A DNA stretch of 64,000 nt from Metellina segmentata (taxonomy: Eukaryota > Arthropoda > Arachnida > Araneae > Tetragnathidae), in contig OX375883.1 of the NCBI GenBank assembly GCA_947359465.1, positions 92,530,411 to 92,594,410 of the forward strand, written 5' to 3'. The translations under genes were made by a program, and so were the position numbers. Positions 1 to 10,298 of the stretch are shown here, one piece after another (the stretch's first letter is position 1; each line of letters starts with the position of its first letter). The notes under the pieces were generated by a model that saw nothing but the letters and a program-made list of their open reading frames with translations, did not search any database and was not told the DNA's origin.

Positions 1-890
1 GACTGCATTAAAATAAATTGTTGTTAATCTTAAAACTTTGAAACTATTTTATCGATTGTGCTAAAAGTAATTGATTGCTTCTTATTGATCGATTGCTTTG
101 AATCTGAAGTAATTTAAAACAACTTGTCATTGATTGCGCGATAAAAAATTTACTGTACCCTCAAAATATTGTGTGTTTATAATATCTAAACAATGCATCG
201 ATTTAAATCTGAAACCATTTGAAGCTGACTTATTGTGTTCACTACTGAAAATATGCTCAAGAAATCAGTTATGCTATAATAGCATGAATCTCAAACCAAA
301 AGTTAGGTAGGTTAATTAACGACACAGTGCAGCAACAGGCAATTGGAGATGGTCCAGAATCCTTCCCGAAGGGAAAGATTAGTGGACACCTCTCAAATTT
401 GAACCAAGGTCAAATCACCATATAAGACTTGACCTGGCATCCCACTCTAAAAACCTTCACACCGAGCCAATATGGAAAATTGAGGCCACGGCAGATTTAA
501 CATACACCAGCTCTCACATACACGATGATAGAGTTTCAAACTCGAAATCCTCCGGTAGCTAACCCGCTATTCTTTCATCAGGGCTACAACGGCCCTCGAA
601 CAAAAAGAAACACGTTAACTGATAGGGATTAAAAATATTACCGATTACATAAAAATAATAGTTTTAAATCTTAAACAACTCAAAATTTCGGTTATTGATA
701 GCTCTCTAAAGTGTTATTGACTGCGTCCGAATAATTGATTGCATAGAATCTTAAACCACTCGAAACTCTCTTTATAATAGCAGAAAAATGATTATTTTTC
801 TCAAGAAATTGTGAAAAATCAAAATAATGAATTGAATTGGATGTCAAACTAAAAGATGGCATTGATTAGTGGTGTTCAATTCGAAAATAA
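1..890. repeat. Degenerate copies of the 136-bp satellite unit
   Basis: AT-rich sequence with loose copies of the non-SINE part of the satellite that follows. Variants of GAATCTNAAACCATCTGAA and ATTGATTGC recur near 100, 205, 745 and 840. This looks like the decayed edge of the 891-2995 array. No gene is visible. Confidence 0.5.
306..595 (-). mobile_element. tRNA-derived SINE, diverged, head type B
   Basis: On the minus strand this carries the body shared by the SINEs of this window (the segments AGAGTGGGATGCCAG, GGTTCAAATTTGAGAGG and CAATTGCC...GTTAATTAAC), but its 5' head differs from the common head. It begins near 590 with a tRNA-like GTTGTAGCCCTGATGAAAG and a decayed B box near 535-550. 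It is heavily mutated, so probably old. Confidence 0.6.
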
Positions 891-2995
891 ACTCAAGGAA
901 TTGATGCGCGGAAAAATATCACAATTACTGAATTGATTAGAATCTCTGAACCATCTGAAGTCGACCAACGGTATGGTGGTTAAGGTGTTAACCTCTAGTT
1001 CGGAAAATTCCTGATTCGAACCCGGGGCAGAGCATGTATAGGTATTGCTACGCCATCTGACCGTGGTTCAAAATTACGTGGCATTGTCCTCGGATCTTTC
1101 CCTTAGAGGATTGATCCCGGACAGTCGTCAATAGCCCGTTGTGTTGCTCCAGTACGACGTTAATTAAAAATTACCAGTACAAAAAATAAGCTCAAGGAAT
1201 TGATGCGCGGAAAAATATCACAAGTACTGAATTGATTAGAATCTCTAAACCATCTGAAGTCGACCAACCGGTATGGTGGTTAAGGTGTTAACCTCTAGTT
1301 CGGAACATTCTTGATTCGAATCCGGGGCAGAGCATGTATAGGTGTTGCTTCGTCATCTGACCGTGGTTCAAAATAGCGTGGTGTTGTCCTCGGATCTTTC
1401 CCTTAGAGGATTGATCCCGGACCGTCGTCAATAGCCCATTGTGTTGCTCCAGTAGGACGTTAATTAAAAGTTACCAGCACAAAAAATAAGTTCAAGGAAT
1501 TGATGCGCGGAAAAATATCACAAGTACTGAATTGATTAGAATCTCTAAACCATCTGAAGTTGACCAACCGGTATGGTGGTTAAGGTGTTAACCTCTAGTT
1601 CGGAAAATTCCTGATTCGAATCCGGGGCAGAGCATGTATAAGTGTTGCTTCGTCATCTGACCGTGGTTCAAAATAGCGTGGTGTTGTCCTCGGATCTTTC
1701 CCTCAGAGGATTGATCCCGGACCGTCGTCAATAGAACATTGTGTTGTTCCAGTAAGACGTTAATTAAAAATTACCATTACATAAAATAAGCTCAAGGAAT
1801 TGATGCGCGGAAAAATATCACAAGTACTGAATTGATTTGAATCTCTAAACCATCCGAAATCGACCAACCGGTATGGTAGAACATTGTGTAAGACGTTAAT
1901 TAAAAATTACCATTACATAAAACAAGCTCAAGGAATTGATGCGCGGAAAAATATCACAAGTACTGAATTGATTAGAATCTCTAAACCATCTGAAGTCGAC
2001 CAACCGGTATGGTAGAACATTGTGTGAGACGTTAATTAAAAATTACCATTACATAAAATAAGCTCAAGGAATTGATGCGCGGAAAAATATCACAAGTACT
2101 GAATTGATTAGAATCTCTAAACCATCTGAAGTCGACCAACCGGTATGGTAGAACATTGTGTAAGACGTTAATTAAAAATTACCATTACATAAAATAAGCT
2201 CAAGGAATTGATGAGCGGAAAAATATCACAAGTACTGAATTGATTAGAATCTCTAAACCATCTGAAGTCGACCAACCGGTATGGTGGTTAAGGTGTTAAC
2301 CTCTAGTTCGGAAAATTCCTGATTCGAATCCGGGGCAGAGCATGTATAAGTGTTGCTTCGTCATCTGACCGTGGTTCAAAATAGCGTGGTGTTGTCCTCG
2401 GATCTTTCCCTTAGAGGATTGATCCCGGACCGTCGTCAATAGAACATTGTGTTGTTCCAGTAAGACGTTAATTAAAAATTACCATTACATAAAATAAGCT
2501 CAAGGAATTGATGCGCGGAAAAATATCACAAGTACTGAATTGATTTGAATCTCTAAACCATCCGAAGTCGACCAACCGGAATGGTAGAACATCGTGTAAG
2601 ACGTTAATTAAAAATTACCATTACATAAAATAAGCTCAAGGAATTGATGAGCGAAAAAATATCACAAGTACTGAATTGATTAGAATCTGTAAACCATCTG
2701 AAGTCGACCAACCGGTATGGTGGTTAAGGTGTTAACCTCTAGTTCGGAAAATTCCTGATTCGAACCCGGGGCAGAGCATGTATAGGTGTTGCTTCGTCAT
2801 CTGACCGTGGTTCAAAATAGCGTGGTGTTGTCCTCGGATCTTTCCCTCAGAGGATTGATCCCGGACCGTCGTCAATAGCCCATTGTGTTGCTCCAGTAGG
2901 ACGTTAATTAAAAGTTACCAGCACAAAAAAAAAAGCTCAAGGAATTGATGCGCTGAAAAATATCTCAAATACTGAATTGATTAGAATCTCCAAAC
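891..2995. repeat. Composite satellite of 300-bp and 136-bp units
   Basis: The segment CTCAAGGAATTGATG recurs at about 891, 1191, 1491, 1791, 1927, 2063, 2199, 2499, 2634 and 2934. The spacings are 300, 300, 300, 136, 136, 136, 300, 135 and 300. Long units contain a SINE head and body (A box TGGTTAAGGTG, B box-like GATTCGAATCC, tail GTTAATTAAAA). Short units are identical outside but lack about 155 bp of the SINE plus a further 9 bp. Both unit types are highly similar to one another, so the array was homogenised after the deletion arose. Confidence 0.9.
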
Positions 2996-3318
2996 CATCT
3001 GAAACTACTGTCTTTTATAGTGTGTACTCCATACTTTGGTAGAGCAGATTGGCAGCGGCTTGATACGGGACAGAGAAAACGATAAAAAAACCAGCCATCT
3101 GGATAATGGTTTACTTTTTACGATCGTCTGTCTACGCATCTTCCCTGAGGGCGAATGGAACTGATAAAAGAACTTTCATGTCCAGATAAAGAAGACAATT
3201 TTATATTTGTTTGGCAAAAAAATCAGGCTTGTAACTCTATTTATGTCTTGACCTTTTAAATTACTTATTCACCCAAATCAAGGGAGTGGAGGTTTCAGAC
3301 AATCGCAATTTTTACTTT
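2996..3318. other. Stretch without recognisable feature
   Basis: Mixed-composition sequence after the satellite. I see no open frame of note, RNA gene or repeat here. Confidence 0.5.
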
Positions 3319-3398
3319 TTAACCCTCCTTCTGGTTGCCTCGACGTGGTATTACGCCATTAGGAAAATTGACAAGATCTTGAACTCGTCATTATAAAT
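3319..3398 (-). mobile_element. Left end of a TTAA-flanked piggyBac-like MITE
   Basis: TTAA at 3319-3322 is followed by CCCTCCTTCTGGTTGCCTCG and then the AAGATCTTGAACTCGTC motif. This matches the ends of the TTAA elements at 12.2, 14.4, 38.2 and 47.0 kb. piggyBac elements duplicate TTAA and begin with CCC, so the assignment is by terminal sequence only; there is no transposase. The right part is interrupted by the SINE at 3413. Confidence 0.55.
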
Positions 3399-3412
3399 AG
3401 TCCCCTGGCGAT

Positions 3413-3802
3413 GTTGTTGTTGTCGAGCGGGCCCTATAAGGCCCGATTGGGGGTGCCATTGCCCCGGAGGGTTGGACTTCTTCATACGTGACACATCCGT
3501 TTTACAGGACGGTCCCTTTCACACATCCATTCACCCACACATATCGTAATTTAGATCCCATTCAGAGGCCGATAAACCCCTGATCAGGTACCCCCAGAGG
3601 TATTGATTTGGTATGGGAACATGGGGGACTTTGTGACTACGACCTATTTAGCATGCCCCAGCCACCATTAGCGAACACGACGGTCTTTAGCCAGGACAAG
3701 CGCCGATCTCGCAACCATCAGAATTGCAGGCTCCGCTGAGGACAGAACCCACAACTCTTCCGATGCGAGCCCGACGCTCTACTGACTGAGCGACCGCGGC
3801 TC
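3413..3802 (-). mobile_element. tRNA-derived SINE, second family, complete, with 14-bp TSD
   Basis: The element lies between perfect duplications AGTCCCCTGGCGAT at 3399-3412 and 3803-3816. Read on the minus strand it starts with a tRNA-like head: A box GGTCGCTCAGTCAGTAGAGC and a degenerate B box GGGTTCTGTCC. It ends in a short (AAC)n tail. The same family occurs at 62582-63023 with its own 14-bp duplication. It is about 390 bp long and unrelated in body to the common SINE. The source tRNA cannot be named safely; an Ala-like head is one possibility. Confidence 0.85.
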
Positions 3803-3825
3803 AGTCCCCTGGCGATATCCTGATA

Positions 3826-4080
3826 TTTCGACTTTAGCAGAATTAGTGATGATTTGGAGGAGAGAAGCCATTGCAGTGATAATGGGTTGACGGAGAGAAG
3901 CAATTGCAGTGATAATGAGTTGGTGGAGAGAAGTGATAGAAGTGATAATGAGTTGGCGTAGAGGGGTGACTGCAGTGATAACGAGTTGGCGGAAAGAAGC
4001 GATAGCAGTGATAATGAGTTGTTGGAGAAAAGTGAAAAAAGAGATGAGTTGACGGAGAGAAGAGATTACAATGCTAATCA
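3826..4080. repeat. 33-bp minisatellite, first block
   Basis: About eight tandem copies of a 33-bp unit built on GTGATAATGAGTTGGCGG followed by AGAGAAGCGATTGCA. This is the same unit as the main array from 4945. The two blocks are separated by about 860 bp that includes the short open frame at 4343. Because 33 is a multiple of three, long open frames appear on the minus strand as 11-residue repeats; they are not evidence of a gene. Confidence 0.85.
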
Positions 4081-4342
4081 GTAGGTAAACGATCTGTGCA
4101 ATCAAATCGACGCCAGGACCAAACATACCCGTAGATGGCCCTGACGTACCCCAGGCTAGGCTGCACACCGTTAAAATTATGCTCATTCGAATTTTAAAGT
4201 TTCGATTTTAAATTAAGGGGTTAGGAACCTTTTAATTTTTCAAAAAAATCAACAAAATTATTATGATCTAATTTTAATGCTCTGTTTTTTAGCAACGTTT
4301 TAAAACAAACCTGGTGTAAAATTTCACTCTAGAACGGAAGTT

Positions 4343-4552
4343 ATGGTTAAGAGAGTGAACCCCTTAATCAAACATTTAGAGCCAGCTCAAAAATGTCTAG
4401 CAAATTTAGATAATGAAAGAATAGACATTGGCATACTACGCTTTCTTCAGAGCACGAAAAAGCCTCGAAAGAGTAAAAAAAGAAAGCAAAAAGTTGTTGC
4501 AGAAAATTTTCTTCTGCAAGATAGAGAAACATATGCTGCTGGAGCATTTTAA
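4343..4552 (+). CDS. Short lysine-rich ORF of unknown function
   Basis: A 69-residue open frame, ATG to TAA, of a composition unlike random AT-rich DNA: many charged residues and a basic cluster KKPRKSKKRKQK at about residues 38-49, which could act as a nuclear localisation signal. It ends in DRETYAAGAF. I do not recognise it. The sequence AAGGGGTTAGGAACC near 4217 and GTGAACCCCTTAATC near 4355 are roughly inverted, so this may be the C-terminal remnant of a transposase inside a small DNA transposon. It lies between two blocks of the 33-bp minisatellite, consistent with an insertion into that array. No promoter or splice structure is evident. Confidence 0.3.
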   Translation: MVKRVNPLIKHLEPAQKCLANLDNERIDIGILRFLQSTKKPRKSKKRKQKVVAENFLLQDRETYAAGAF

Positions 4553-4944
4553 TAATAAAATTGTTTTAAACGACGATACCTCAAAACTGTGATTTTACCA
4601 CTTGCGCGCAAGATTTCTCTGGAATGGTTGGTTAGAATTACATGAAATTTTAATTGATTATGTAAACCTTATATATGTTTAAAATGACCAACTTTTTTGT
4701 CTATCCTGTTGAAAGTTTATAAAAAAAGGTTAATTTTGTGTTGAAAAAAATATTTCAATTTTTTTTATCTAAAACAATTTTGAAAGAAATTTTAAAAAAA
4801 TACTTACCTTGTGCCCTTCTTCCCAGGCTGGTGAGGGTGATCCTTTGTCTCTTTTATGTGCTGTGGGAGTCAAACCTTTTCCTCTCCGGACCTGAATCAT
4901 TAAACTCTAAACTCTTGCGGTAAGTTGGTTCAGAGAGTGTCGTG
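4553..4944. other. AT-rich spacer between minisatellite blocks
   Basis: Homopolymer-rich AT sequence followed by a mixed stretch from about 4800. Nothing recognisable. It separates the two blocks of the 33-bp repeat. Confidence 0.5.
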
Positions 4945-7130
4945 AATCAGTAGGTGAAGATAAGAGTTAGCAGTGATAATGAGTTGGCGGAGAAAAGTGA
5001 TTGCAGTGATAATGAGTTGATGGAGAGAAGTGATAGAAGTGCTAATGAATTGGCGGAGAGAAGCGACTGCTGTGATAATGAGTTGACGGAATAAGCGATA
5101 TCAGTGATAGTGAGTTGACAAAGAGAAGATATTGCAATGATAAAGAATAGGTGAAGAGAAGCGTTAGCATTGATAATGAGTTGACAAAGAGAAGACATTG
5201 CAATGATAATAAATAGGTGAAGAGAAGCGTTAGCAGTGATAATGAGTTGACAGAGAGAAGATATTGCAATGTTAATGAATAGATGAAGAGAAGCATGAGC
5301 AGTGATAATGAGTTGACAGAGAGAAGAGATTGCAATGATAATAAGTACGTGAATAGAAGCGTTAGCAGTGATAATGAGTTGGCGGAGAAAAACGATTGCA
5401 GTGATAATGAGTTGGCTTAGAGAAGTGATAGATGAGATAATGAGTTGACGGAGAGATGAGATTGCAGTGATAATGAGTAGGTGGAGAGAAATAAAAAAAA
5501 GTGCTAATGAGTTGTCGGAGAGATGCAACTGCAGTGATAATGAGTTGTCGGAGAGAAGAGATTGCAGTGATAATGAGTTGATAAAGAGAAGCGTTAGCAG
5601 TGATAATGAGTTGGCGCAGAGAAGCGATTGCAGTGATAATGAATTGGTGGAGAGAAGTGATAGAAGTGCTAATGAGTTAGCGGAGTAAAGCGACTGCAGT
5701 GACAACGAGTTGACGGGAAGAAGTGATAGCAGTGATAATGAGTTTGTGGAGTGAAGTGATAGAATAGATAATGAGTTGACGGAAAGGAGAGATTGCAGTG
5801 ATAATGAGTAGTTGGAGAGAAGTCACAAGAGTGCTAATGAGTTGGGCGGAGAGAAGCGAAATCAATGATAATGAGTTGATGGAGAGAAGTGATAGAAGAG
5901 ATAATGAGTTGACGGAGAAAAGAGATTACAATGATAATGAGTTGGTAAAGAGAAGTGTTAGCAGTGATACTGAGTTATCGTAGAAAAGCGATTGTAGTGA
6001 TAATGAGTTGGCGGAGAGAAGTGATGGAAGTGCTTATGAATTGGCGGAGAGAAGCGACTGCGGTGATAATGAGTTGGCGGAAAGAAGCGATAGCAGTGAT
6101 AATGAGTTGGTGGAGAGAAGTGAAAGAATAGATAATGAGCTGACGGAAAGGAGAGATTGCAGTGATAATGAGTAGTTGGAGAGAAGTCACAAGAGTGCTA
6201 ATGAGTTGGGGGAGAGAAGCGACATCAGTGATAATGAGTTGATGGAGAGAAGTGATAGAAGAGATAATGAGTTGACGGAGAAAAGAGATTACAATGATAA
6301 TGAGTTGGTAAAGAGAAGTGTTAGCAGTGATACTGAGTTATCGTAGAAAAGCGATTGTAGTGATAATGAGTTGGCGGAGAGAAGTGATGGAAGTGCTTAT
6401 GAATTGGCGGAGAGAAGCGACTGCGGTGATAATGAGTTGGCGGAAAGAAGCGATAGCAGTGATAATGAGTTGGTGGAGAGAAGTGAAAGAATAGATAATG
6501 GGCTGACGGAAAGGAGAGATTGCAGTGATAATGAGTAGTTGGAGAGAAGTCACAAGAGTGCTAATGAGTTGGGGGAGAGAAGCGACATCAGTGATAATGA
6601 GTTGATGGAGAGAAGTGATAGAAGAGACAATGAGTTGACGGAGAGAAGAGATTACAATGATAATGAGTCGGTAAAGAGAAGTGTTAGCAGTGATACTGAG
6701 TTATCGTAGAAAAGCGATTGTAGTGATAATGAGTTGGTGGAGAGAAGTGATAGAAGTGCTTATGAATTGGCGGAGAGAAGCGACTGCGGTGATAATGAGT
6801 TGGCGGAAAGAAGCGATAGCAGTGATAATGAGTTGGTGGAGAGAAGTGAAAGAATAGATAATGGACTGACGGAAAGGAGAGATTGCAGTGATAATGAGTA
6901 GTTGGAGAGAAATCACAAGAGTGCTAATGAGTTGGGGGAGAGAAACGACATCAGTGATAATGAGTTGATGGAGAGAAGTGATAGAAGAGATAATGAGTTG
7001 ATGGAGAGAAGTGATAGAAGAGATAATGAGTCAGCGTAGAGAATCCATAGCAGGGATAAGGAGTTAGTGGATATAAGCACTAGTAGTGATAATAAGTTGA
7101 AGAAGCGATAGCAGCGATAAGGATTTGTAG
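4945..7130. repeat. 33-bp minisatellite with 363-bp higher-order repeat
   Basis: Roughly 65 tandem copies of a 33-bp unit (GTGATAATGAGTTGGCGG plus AGAGAAGCGATTGCA, with many variants). From about 5717 the monomer variants repeat in the same order: the marker AGTAGTTGG falls at 5807, 6171, 6534 and 6897, spacing 364, 363 and 363, which is 11 monomers. Three higher-order units are nearly identical, while the proximal part (4945-5700) is more scrambled. Open frames of 60-250 codons on both strands arise because the unit length is divisible by three. Confidence 0.92.
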
Positions 7131-7694
7131 GTGAGAAAACTGCTTTTAAGCATGGAAGTCCTCTTAAGAACACTTCACAACTATTCAAAAATCGACTGAC
7201 TGCAAGTCGACTGCCTTATCCCCTTAGCCTCTCTATACCAGAGATTCAATGAGACAAAAATAAAGCACCGGATGGATATGCAAATCTGTATGGGTGGGTT
7301 AAACTAGCAGTGGAATATTTCTCTGAAAACTTTTCCAACCCCGCTAATCTTTGCTTTAGTCACGCGCGTTCTCAAGTTGCTTATTTCTTCCATTTTGATC
7401 TCACGGTGCATTCCACTGTTCTATATGCACCCCGGACCTTAGAGATCCCCTCTTTTCTTCCAATATACTTTCTCTAACAGGTCCCCTAATCCAATAATCT
7501 TCCTCCAAATCCTTAATCCTTAGGGATTAATTTTTGACGGTTCATTCTTTCACGAGTCCCTTGGACGGAAGATCGCAAAGCCAATTCGAACACCCTTCAC
7601 CGAACACATAACTCCTCCACCTATTTTGATATGTTAACGCTATTTCAAATCGTTTTTATTAAGGTTGTTTATACATTCTGTTCTTTGTTCGTTA
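7131..7694. other. Unique-looking spacer
   Basis: No tandem repeat, transposon end or persuasive coding frame seen. The composition is more balanced than that of the flanking minisatellites. Confidence 0.5.
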
Positions 7695-7699
7695 GTAGG

Positions 7700-8815
7700 A
7701 CACGTAGACACTGCATTTAAAACAGAATATTAGCCTGGTATAAGAAATAATACGAAAATAATGCATTTAAACAATTCTGATAACAGCACAAATATGCACA
7801 CACAATGCATTTAAACTAGTCTGATATAAGAACTAATATGCTCAGTCAATGCATTTAAATTATCCTGGTATAAGAACTAACATGCACACACAATGCATTT
7901 AAACTTACCTGATGTCAGAACTAATAAGCACACACAATGCATTTAAACTAGCATGGTATAAGAACTAATATACACACAATCTATTTAAACTAGCCTGATA
8001 TAAGAACTAATATGCACACACAATGTATTTAAACCAGCCTGATATAAGAAGTAATATGCACACACAATGCGTTTATACTTACCTGATATACGAACTAATA
8101 TGCACGGACAATACATTTAAACTAGCCTGATATAAGAACTAATATGTACACGCAATACATTTAAACTAGCCTGGTATAAGAACTACTATACATACACAAT
8201 GAATTAAACTTACCTGATATAAGAACTACTATACACACAATAAATTTAAACTAGCCTGATATAAGAACTAATATGCACACATAAAGCATTTAAACTAGCA
8301 TGATATAAGAACTTATATGCACACACCATGCATTTAAACTTACCTGATATAAGAACTAATATGCACACACAATGCATTTAAACTTACCTCATGTCAGAAC
8401 TAATATGCACACACAATGCATTTAAACTAGCATGGTATAAGAACTAATATACACACAATCTATTTAAACTAGCCTGATTTAAGAACTAATATGCACACAC
8501 AATGTATTTAAACTAGCCTGATATAAGAAGTAATATGCACACACAATGCGTTTATACTTACCTGATGTACGAACTAATATGCACACACAATACATTTAAA
8601 CTAACCTGATATAAGAACTACTATATACACACAATAAATTTAAACTAGCCTGATATAAGAACTAATATGCACACATAACGCATTTAAACTAGCATGATAT
8701 AAGAACTTATATGCACACACCATGCATTTAAACTTACCTGATATAAGAACTAATATGCACACACAATGCATTTAAACTTACCTCATGTCAGAACTAATTT
8801 GCACACAAGATTCAT
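7700..8815. repeat. 44-bp minisatellite with nested larger period
   Basis: Tandem copies of a unit of about 44 bp combining ATGCACACACAATGCATTTA and AACTAGCCTGATATAAGAAC plus TAAT, about 25 copies. A rare variant CCTCATGTCAGAAC/CCTGATGTCAGAAC occurs at 7908, 8387 and 8781, each time with the same neighbours, so blocks of about 480 and 394 bp were duplicated. No coding potential. Confidence 0.9.
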
Positions 8816-8854
8816 TTAACTTGTGCTTAGCTTGGTATGGCAAGTATCTTAATC

Positions 8855-9110
8855 AACGTCTTAGTGAAGCGACACAACGATTCGACCATGGTCCGGGATC
8901 AATCCCGATGGATAATATAATGAGGGCAACAAATTGACTGGTTTACAAAAACACGCAAACCGTCAGAAATTTACGAGGAGAGCAACGCCTAGTACATTTG
9001 AACCACGGTCAGACAACGTGATCAACACATAAGCTGGTATGGCACTCTCTATGTCCACCTCTCAACAACGACGTGTAGGTCATAGCTTTTGATTTGGTCA
9101 CAATGTCTCC
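8855..9110 (-). mobile_element. Decayed SINE fragments
   Basis: Recognisable minus-strand body segments: GGTCCGGGATCAATCCC near 8890, and TTTGAACCACGGTCAGACAA with AAGCTGGTATGGCACTCTC near 9000-9050. At least two broken copies are joined. Confidence 0.5.
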
Positions 9111-9204
9111 TATAGCAACGCTCATTCCACTTATAGTCATGGCTATGGTGTTTCCTTTTTTTTTGTGTCAGTAAAACTTTCCTTGTGTGTGTCTGTCCAT
9201 TAAT

Positions 9205-9488
9205 TGGGCCGCTGTAGTCCAGTCAGAAGAGTAACGAATTAGCAACTAGAGTGTTGCGAGTTATAATTCATTCAAAGATCGAGGGGGCTGGTGCACGTTA
9301 AAACTGTATTGGTTTCAAATGTCCTCACGTTGTCCTGGTGTCGAAGTTTGTACAGTCAGCTAAGGCGTGTCCTTGTAATCCGACCGTAGTTCAAAATTAA
9401 GTAGAGCTGGGGATTTTCCCCTTGGCTATTGATCCTAAACCGTCGTCAATAGCCCGTTGTGTTATTCCAGTATGACGTTAATTAAAAT
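9205..9488 (+). mobile_element. tRNA-derived SINE, head type B
   Basis: The head GGCCGCTGTAGTCCAGTCAG is followed by AGAGTAACGAATTAGCAAC and a decayed B box, then the common SINE body (GGCTGGTGCACGTTAAA, GTCCTCACGTTG, GACCGTAGTTCAAAATTA, GTCAATAGCCCGTTGTG) and tail GACGTTAATTAAAA. The body is shared with copies whose head is entirely different (for example 28629). Its 3' end abuts an inverted SINE at 9511. Confidence 0.75.
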
Positions 9489-9510
9489 ACCTACCAACCG
9501 GTTGGTATTT

Positions 9511-9835
9511 GGTAATTTTTTAAATTAACGTCATACTAGAGCAACACAAAGGGCTATTAACGACGATTCATCCCCTAAGGTAAAGATCCGAGGACAACAT
9601 CACGTAATTTTGAGCCACGGTTGGATGACGAGGCAACACCAGAGACGGAACCCCACTCTCCAAACATCCACACCAACCCAACGATAGAACTTTCGGCCAC
9701 GATAGATTTAAGGTGCACCAGCCGTCTCTACACCATACGCTTACAAATATCCATGCGCTGACCCGATTTCGAACCAGGAACCTTCCTATCTAGAGGCTAA
9801 AACCTTAACCACGAGACCGGTTGGCGTACTACCAG
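9511..9835 (-). mobile_element. tRNA-derived SINE, head type A, near full length
   Basis: Reading from 9835 on the minus strand: GCCAACCGGTCTCGTGGTTA (A box region), B-box-like GGTTCGAAATCGGG, the body with GGCTGGTGCACCTTAAATC, and a GTTAATTTAAAA tail at 9511. About 325 bp, the usual length of this family here. It is placed tail to tail with the SINE at 9205-9488. Confidence 0.85.
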
Positions 9836-10108
9836 TTGATAAAGTAATGGATTATCAACTAGAAAGTTACGTCAACCGAAGACCATCGTGTACGAAGGGG
9901 GGGGGGGGCTGGTGCATGTTAAATATGTTGTGTCTTCTAATGTCCTCACGTGGTGTGGAAGTGTGGAGAGTAGAGTGTGTCAGCTCAGGTGTGATCTCAT
10001 CATCTGATTGGTTTAAAATCACGTGGTGTCCTCGGGATTGATCTCAGACCGTTGCCAATATTCTCTGTTTTGAGCCAATATCTCGCTGAGGCGACGTTAT
10101 CTAAATCT
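9836..10108 (+). mobile_element. SINE, head type B, degraded
   Basis: Head type B (AAGTAATGGATTATCAACTA) leads into a 12-base G run and the SINE body GGCTGGTGCATGTTAAAT...GTCCTCACGTGG. The terminal third is strongly diverged, down to GACGTTATCTAAAT. An open frame over this element is a by-product. Confidence 0.6.
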
Positions 10109-10158
10109 CTTAACAACCTACCTACCCTCGAATTCTTATTATCTAGAAAAGATTTAAG

Positions 10159-10285
10159 TAATGGTAATGGTAATTTTTAGTTAACGTCGTACTAGAACAA
10201 CACAACGGGCTATTGACGACGGTCCGGAATCAGTCCCTTAAGGGAAAGATTCGAGGACAACACCTCGTAATTTTGAACCACGGTC
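10159..10285 (-). mobile_element. 5'-truncated SINE with 13-bp TSD
   Basis: Only the last 127 bp of the SINE are present, starting (minus strand) at GACCGTGGTTCAAAATTACG and ending in a (ATTACC)-type tail. Perfect duplications GAAAAGATTTAAG lie at 10146-10158 and 10286-10298. This is a genuine truncated insertion, not a deletion of a longer copy. Confidence 0.85.
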
Positions 10286-10298
10286 GAAAAGATTTAAG

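Noticed and set aside
4947..5705. 252-codon Ser/Leu-rich frame on the minus strand
   Set aside because: The 33-bp unit is a multiple of three, so any stop-free monomer phase gives long frames; neighbouring monomer variants carry stops, and several frames are open on both strands.
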